NCBI GenBank assembly: GCA_902622245.1
Contig: CACNPC010000005.1
Location: 47,672-111,671, forward strand
Direction: 5' to 3'
Source: an uncultured Pelagibacteraceae bacterium
GTDB taxonomy: Bacteria; Pseudomonadota; Alphaproteobacteria; Pelagibacterales; Pelagibacteraceae
Length of the DNA: 64,000 nucleotides
How positions within the stretch are numbered: the stretch's first letter is position 1; each line of letters starts with the position of its first letter. A model generated the notes under the pieces. That model did not search any database. It worked only from the letters and a program-made list of their open reading frames with translations, and was not told the origin of the DNA. This document shows, piece after piece, positions 58,743 through 64,000 of the stretch. A program made the position numbers and the translations under genes.

Positions 58743-61406
58743 ATGGAAACATTCTTTTTAGCTGTTCTAGTTGTGATAATGATAGTTGCTCTTGCATCGG
58801 GTTACCCGGTTGCTTTTGCACTACCTGGTTCAGCTATAATTGCAATTGGTTTAGCTGCATTTTTTGGCTATATATTCGAGGGAGACTCCAGTGCCTTTTT
58901 TGCTGTAGATGGACCTATAGAATGGCTCGTTGCTGGTATTACAAATTTTAGGAGTAATTACTGGGATGTAGAAACAGATACTTTGATCGCAATTCCTTTA
59001 TTTATTTTTATGGGAATTATGCTTCAAAAATCAAAAATTGCTGAAGACTTATTAATAACAATGGGCCAATTGTTTGGACCAATTCCTGGTGGTTTGGGAA
59101 TTTCTGTTATATTTGTTGGGGCTCTATTAGCAGCAACAACTGGGATAGTTGGAGCAACTGTAATTGCGATGGGACTAATCTCGTTACCGACGATGTTAAA
59201 TAACAAGTATGACAGACAGCTTGCTAGTGGAATAGTTTGTTCATCAGGAACATTGGGTCAAATTATTCCTCCATCAATTGTTTTAATTATTATTGCTGAC
59301 CAGTTGGCAAGTGCATCTGATGTTGCAAACAACTTAAGACAAAATGATTATAAAGCCTTAACTGGTGAATTTAATATGCCAGGTGAATTTAGAGTAGGTT
59401 CATCAAGTGCAGGTGATATGTTCTTAGGAGCACTTTTGCCAGGCCTTGTCTTAGTTGCTCTTTATATGATCTATGTATTTATTTTTGCTAGAATAAAGAA
59501 AGGTGTTGCACCGCCAGTTCCATTTAAAGGAAATTTTGATTTAAAATTTTGGTTAAGAGTAGTTGTAATTATCATACCACCACTTGCATTAATATTCGCT
59601 GTATTAGGTTCAATTTTAATGGGTATTGCTACTGTAAACCAAGCAGGTTCAATCGGAGCAATTGGTGCCACTTTGATGGCTGGTTATAGATTATATGAAG
59701 GAAAGAAAAGTGCGTTCTATCCTTTAATTTTAATTATTGGATCTCTAATTCCAATTACATTCTTTGCATCAAATTATGAATTAAATGTAAAAAATTTGGA
59801 GGAAAGAGATTTAAGTGCAATCTTTATAACCGCTTTCTTTGTGGTCATACTTGTATACGGAATAGGCTGGAGTTTTTGGAGAACTTTTAAAACAGAAAAT
59901 GTTTTAAAAGAAGTTGTAACAGAAACTTGTGTTACTACTTCAATGGTATTTATTATCCTTTTAGGAGCAGCAATGCTTACTTCAGGATTTAGAGCTTTTG
60001 GGGGAGAAGAATTAGTAAGAGACTTTTTACAAGATTTACCGGGTGGTTTTTGGACACAATTTGTTGTTGTGATGATTGTAATTTTCTTGCTAGGATTTTT
60101 CCTAGACTTTATTGAAATCGCAGTTGTTGTTGTTCCAATAATTGCACCAATATTATTAGCTGAAACAGGGGCCAACGTCACAGCCGTTTGGTTGGGAGTT
60201 ATGATTGGTGTTAACTTACAGACTTCCTTCTTAACGCCGCCATTTGGATTTGCACTCTTTTATTTAAAAGGTGTAGCTCCAAAAATTGTTAAAACACTTG
60301 ATATTTGGAAAGGAGTTGTGCCTTTTATAATTCTTCAGCTTATAGGATTGGGAATAGTCGGTGCATACCCTAGCTTAGTAAATTATCTGCCAAATAGAGT
60401 ATATTTAACTTCGAATGTTGCTCCTCCACCAATGAATCCTAAACTACAGTACTGTTTGCAAGAGTACAAATTTGCAAGATTTGACTCAAACGGTGAGACA
60501 ATTAAAAATGCAATATTAAAATTCCAATCTGAGGCACCAACTAATCTGCCAGATGATAAAATGGAAATTTTAGAAGATCATTTTGATAGTGCATTAGGAA
60601 CTTTTGCTCTAGTTGATAAATTAAAAAAAGTTGAGGTCGAATATAACGCATATGCTGTTGATTATAGGGATCTGCATTTCACTGTTAGAAAGAAGCAAAA
60701 GAAAATACTTAAATTAAATAAAAAAATAGAAAAATATAAAGCAGAGATTAGAAATTTAGATGATGACGAATTAGATGAGAAAAACAAAATAGAATTAAGA
60801 ATTGAGGATGTAAAACTTGAAATTGAGGAAATTCAAAACTCAATTCCAGAAACTTGGCAAGCTAAGAATTCAGAGTTCGACAAAATAAATAAAGCTAAAA
60901 ATACAACAACAAAAAGATATAGAAAGAATGTAGATGAAGCATACGATCTACTTGATCAGTTCGCAATGTTCATAAACGATGGAGTAAAACTTCAAGAAGT
61001 ATCAAAAGATATTAAACAGTTAGATTATTTTATAGCTATGGAAAGCAATACAAAAGTATATGAAAGATCAGTTACAATTATGGATGGATTGTTTGACAAG
61101 TTGAGTGAGATCTCTGGAATGGATGAATTTTTAAATAGTGTAGATGATTTATTATCAATGGTAGACTCAGACGAACTTGATCCAATGGCGATTAGAACAA
61201 AATCAAAAGAAGTTGTTGAGTTATTCAATAAAGAAGTTAGCTGGAGAGCAAATGCTAAAGAAAACTTAATGCCAAAACTTGAGGAATATAATAATGCAAT
61301 CAAAGAAACAATTGGATTAAGGTTGCAGTCTAAACTAACCAAAGAGCAAGCTATCTATGTATCTAAATGTAATTCAATACATAGAGATATTTCACTAAAT
61401 TTTTAA
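58743..61406 (+). CDS. TRAP transporter large permease (DctM-like) with long charged C-terminal extension
   Basis: GYPVAFALPGSAIIAIGL, IPLFIFMGIMLQKS, SGTLGQIIPPSIVLIIIAD, FLTPPFGFALFYLKGVAP; then about 300 residues rich in K/E/D. Confidence 0.92.
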   Translation: METFFLAVLVVIMIVALASGYPVAFALPGSAIIAIGLAAFFGYIFEGDSSAFFAVDGPIEWLVAGITNFRSNYWDVETDTLIAIPLFIFMGIMLQKSKIAEDLLITMGQLFGPIPGGLGISVIFVGALLAATTGIVGATVIAMGLISLPTMLNNKYDRQLASGIVCSSGTLGQIIPPSIVLIIIADQLASASDVANNLRQNDYKALTGEFNMPGEFRVGSSSAGDMFLGALLPGLVLVALYMIYVFIFARIKKGVAPPVPFKGNFDLKFWLRVVVIIIPPLALIFAVLGSILMGIATVNQAGSIGAIGATLMAGYRLYEGKKSAFYPLILIIGSLIPITFFASNYELNVKNLEERDLSAIFITAFFVVILVYGIGWSFWRTFKTENVLKEVVTETCVTTSMVFIILLGAAMLTSGFRAFGGEELVRDFLQDLPGGFWTQFVVVMIVIFLLGFFLDFIEIAVVVVPIIAPILLAETGANVTAVWLGVMIGVNLQTSFLTPPFGFALFYLKGVAPKIVKTLDIWKGVVPFIILQLIGLGIVGAYPSLVNYLPNRVYLTSNVAPPPMNPKLQYCLQEYKFARFDSNGETIKNAILKFQSEAPTNLPDDKMEILEDHFDSALGTFALVDKLKKVEVEYNAYAVDYRDLHFTVRKKQKKILKLNKKIEKYKAEIRNLDDDELDEKNKIELRIEDVKLEIEEIQNSIPETWQAKNSEFDKINKAKNTTTKRYRKNVDEAYDLLDQFAMFINDGVKLQEVSKDIKQLDYFIAMESNTKVYERSVTIMDGLFDKLSEISGMDEFLNSVDDLLSMVDSDELDPMAIRTKSKEVVELFNKEVSWRANAKENLMPKLEEYNNAIKETIGLRLQSKLTKEQAIYVSKCNSIHRDISLNF

Positions 61407-62422
61407 ACTGTTAATTTATCAATTAATTCAGATCTTGTATAAAGACCCAAGTCTTCTGCCTTGGACTTTAATTTTTCATTAATCTCTTTTAATTTTGGAA
61501 CATTTAAATCAAGCTTATTTGCAATTTCTATAATTGAACCAATTATTGGATCTATTTCTAATGGTTTACCAGCATTTAGATCTTGAGCTGTCGAAGGTCT
61601 ATGGCCTATAATTGAGACTCCGCCTTTAATTCGATCCTCAATTGATATATTGAATTTAACTCCAATTTTTTCCCCAACTTGTTGGCATTCTTGCATTAAA
61701 ACTTTTATTAAATTGTAAGTCTCTGGATCATTACCCATCTCATCCATAGTCTTATTCGTTAGAGCACTTACTGGGTTGAACGAACAGTTTCCCCACAGTT
61801 TCACCCAAATTTCGTCTCTTAAATTTTTCTTCTGAGGAGCTTTTAAACCCCCTTCTATGAATAAACTTGAAATTATTTTTAGTCTTTCTGATCTGGTTCC
61901 ATCTGGTTCACCTAGAGAAAATCGTTCACCATTACCATTATGTTTAATAACACCTGGCTCTAATATCTGACAGGCTGGATAAACTACACAACCAATTGCT
62001 CTTTCAGGTCCTAGAGTTTGCCATATCTTTCCACCTGGATCAACACTTTCAACTATTTGATTGTCTAATTTGGTGCCCGTATTAGCTTTATAAAAGTACC
62101 ACCAAGGCAATCCATTAATGGCGCATATAATTGAAGTTTTTTTACCCATAATTGGTTTTAAGCTTTCAGAAATTTTACTTATAGCATTAGCTTTTACAGA
62201 AATAATTATGAAATCTTGTTCATCCAAATCTTTTGGATTGTCTGTTACATCAAATTTAAAATTAATTTTATTATCATCTCTTATAAAAGTTAATCCATTT
62301 TGCTCTATTGCTTTCTTATGTTCTCCTCTAGCAATTAAAGAGACTTGTGCATTTGTTTTTTTTAGACTCGTAGCAATAAATCCACCAATAGACCCCGCTC
62401 CAAATATACAAATTTTAGTCAT
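61403..62422 (-). CDS. 2-dehydropantoate 2-reductase family protein
   Basis: ICIFGAGSIGGFIATSLKK; CAINGLPWWYF; EIWVKLWGNCSFNPVSALT. Confidence 0.9.
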   Translation of the reverse strand: MTKICIFGAGSIGGFIATSLKKTNAQVSLIARGEHKKAIEQNGLTFIRDDNKINFKFDVTDNPKDLDEQDFIIISVKANAISKISESLKPIMGKKTSIICAINGLPWWYFYKANTGTKLDNQIVESVDPGGKIWQTLGPERAIGCVVYPACQILEPGVIKHNGNGERFSLGEPDGTRSERLKIISSLFIEGGLKAPQKKNLRDEIWVKLWGNCSFNPVSALTNKTMDEMGNDPETYNLIKVLMQECQQVGEKIGVKFNISIEDRIKGGVSIIGHRPSTAQDLNAGKPLEIDPIIGSIIEIANKLDLNVPKLKEINEKLKSKAEDLGLYTRSELIDKLTV

Positions 62423-63930
62423 CAGTTCACTAATCCAAACTTTTTAGCTAAAGTATTTCTTTGTATTTTACCTGTTGCACCTTTAGGAATTTCATTTACA
62501 AAAAATATTTTCTTTGGAATTTTAAATTTTGCAAGTTTTTCATTTGCATAAATTTTTATATCATCTTCAGTACACTTCATGCCTTCTTTTATGATTATTG
62601 CGGTAGCTATATCTTCTCCAAGCATTTTATCCTCATATCCAAAGCAAACGGCTTGCTCAATATTTGGATGATCCATAAGAATATTATCGACTTCTAAAGG
62701 TGAAATCTTTTCGCCACCTTTATTTATTATTTCCTTTAATCTTCCAGAGATTTTTAGATAGCCATCTTTATCAAAATATCCCTGATCGCCTGTTCTAAAC
62801 CAACCATTTGAAAAGCTATTTTTATTTGCATCTGGATTATTTTCATATCCGGAAGTAACATTTTCACCCCTAATGCAAACTTCTCCCTCTTCTCCTAGAT
62901 TTAAAATCTTGTTATTAGTATCCATAATACAAACTTCTGGCCCAGCAGGAATTCCGACAAATCCAGGTTTTTGGGACTTAGGCGGTAATGGATTTGAGGT
63001 CATTTGATGAGTAGCTTCCGTCATCCCATATGCTTCTATTACTGGACAATTAAATACCTCATTTAGTTTTTCAAATACAGCTGGAGGTAGAGATGCTGAT
63101 GATGATCTTAAAAATCTAAGATTTAATTGTTTAGCAGTTTCTAGATTTTTATCTGCTCTCATCAATATTGCTTGATGCATTGTTGGTACTCCAGAATACC
63201 AAGTTATTTTCTCTCTTTTTGCATTATCTAAAAATTTTAATGCATTAAATCCACTACTTGCACATACAGATGCCCCCACCTTCATAGATGCTGCAAGAAC
63301 CGCAATTAAGCCATGTATATGAAATAATGGCATAATATTTAGACAACGATCTTTATCAGTTAAATTAAGACTTTTGGAGATATTATCTGCCGAAGAAAAA
63401 ATATTTTTATTTGTTAATGGAACAATCTTAGGTCTTGATGTAGTGCCCGAAGTATGCAGCACAAGAGCTTCATGATCTTCGCCTGGCAAAACATAATTAC
63501 TACTTTTTTCAAAAAGATTGAAATCTCCGCTTAAATTATTTCCGTCTGATTTTATTTCGCAAACAGGAATTTTTAATTTATTTGCGACTTCTACTACTGG
63601 ATTTTTTGAATTTTTCTCTACAATCACTATCTTTGGCTTTAAATCCTCTAGGTAAAATTCGAATTCTTCAGACTTATAGTTAGGATTCAAAGGTGCAGCA
63701 GACATGTAGCTTGAAATCGCCAAAAAACTAGTTGCCATGTAAGGACCGTTTGGCAAAACTATTGCTGCACGATCTTTATTATTAATACCATTACCTGATA
63801 ATTGTTTTGAGATTCTTTCTATTAATGATTTTAAATCTACAAATTTTAGTGGAGAACTACTTTCAGATGTTATTGCAATTCGATTATCATTTTGTGGTTC
63901 TATAATATTCCTAACAATTCTAGAGTTCAT
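62422..63930 (-). CDS. AMP-dependent acyl-CoA synthetase/ligase
   Basis: ALVLHTSGTTSRPKIVPLTNKN, EAYGMTEATHQMTSNP, GWFRTGDQGYFDKDGYLKISGRLKEIINKGGEKISP. Confidence 0.93.
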   Translation of the reverse strand: MNSRIVRNIIEPQNDNRIAITSESSSPLKFVDLKSLIERISKQLSGNGINNKDRAAIVLPNGPYMATSFLAISSYMSAAPLNPNYKSEEFEFYLEDLKPKIVIVEKNSKNPVVEVANKLKIPVCEIKSDGNNLSGDFNLFEKSSNYVLPGEDHEALVLHTSGTTSRPKIVPLTNKNIFSSADNISKSLNLTDKDRCLNIMPLFHIHGLIAVLAASMKVGASVCASSGFNALKFLDNAKREKITWYSGVPTMHQAILMRADKNLETAKQLNLRFLRSSSASLPPAVFEKLNEVFNCPVIEAYGMTEATHQMTSNPLPPKSQKPGFVGIPAGPEVCIMDTNNKILNLGEEGEVCIRGENVTSGYENNPDANKNSFSNGWFRTGDQGYFDKDGYLKISGRLKEIINKGGEKISPLEVDNILMDHPNIEQAVCFGYEDKMLGEDIATAIIIKEGMKCTEDDIKIYANEKLAKFKIPKKIFFVNEIPKGATGKIQRNTLAKKFGLVN

Positions 63931-63935
63931 TTAAA

Positions 63936-64000
63936 TTAATAACCTTTTGCGTATCCATCTTTTCTTGGATCTGAACCACCAACTAAATTTCCTTTTTCTC
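63936..64000 (-). CDS. C-terminal fragment, probably gamma-glutamyltransferase (cut by window end)
   Basis: Reverse-strand translation ...EKGNLVGGSDPRKDGYAKGY*, matching the usual GGSDPRxDG C-terminus of that family; very short. Confidence 0.55.
   Translation of the reverse strand, partial: EKGNLVGGSDPRKDGYAKGY

Noticed and set aside
59774-60181. 135-aa minus-strand ORF within dctM
   Set aside because: Shadow ORF with T/I/K-rich composition, antisense to conserved TM sequence.
61025-61342. 105-aa minus-strand ORF opposite the DctM extension
   Set aside because: Antisense shadow ORF; the plus-strand frame is continuous with dctM. It could be revisited if the extension proves non-coding.
62118-62447. 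109-aa plus-strand ORF opposite the panE-like gene
   Set aside because: Antisense to the recognised Rossmann-fold N-terminus; no independent support.
1-64000. CRISPR arrays, prophage, transposons or defence islands
   Set aside because: No direct-repeat/spacer pattern, no transposase/integrase or phage structural genes, no restriction or toxin-antitoxin motifs seen.

Overview
AT-rich, densely packed bacterial chromosome segment. Gene content and style resemble a streamlined alphaproteobacterium of the SAR11/Pelagibacterales type; this placement is inferred from protein resemblance and was not computed. The window holds about 57 credible protein genes, one tRNA-Gly(GCC) and three clear hairpin/T-tract terminators. 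No CRISPR array, prophage, transposase or rRNA was seen. Main blocks in order: ftsK/lolA/ubiH-like/LON-domain genes; purH, heparinase-like, rpe; an SSS symporter with DUF4212, and acs; a carbamoyltransferase/DUF5989/SxtJ-like trio; tsaD, hemC, hemD, MscS, yggT, folD; a ybbAP/tesA block; a photolyase/cryptochrome block; argG, IalB, AKR, BI-1; a ccmCDEFGH cytochrome c maturation operon; a hydroxyacid-oxidation block (tandem lldD-like genes, aminotransferase, glcD-like, hydroxyacid dehydrogenase); an ABC transporter with two different ATPases; an amidase; a TakP-like TRAP transporter; and panE-like and acyl-CoA synthetase genes. Two small genes missing from the ORF track were recovered: DUF5989 at 17690..17839(-) and DUF2256 at 31328..31456(+). 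The most interesting leads are: a cryptochrome-like protein that appears to have lost the Fe-S cysteine loop; a second photolyase with the flavin domain first and a possible displaced alpha/beta domain at the C-terminus; the carbamoyltransferase/DUF5989/SxtJ micro-cassette; a 16-bp G:U-containing hairpin with a pyrimidine loop upstream of ccmC; an ABC transporter with complementary degenerate ATPase motifs; and nine out of nine convergent gene junctions lying within -8 to +7 bp.
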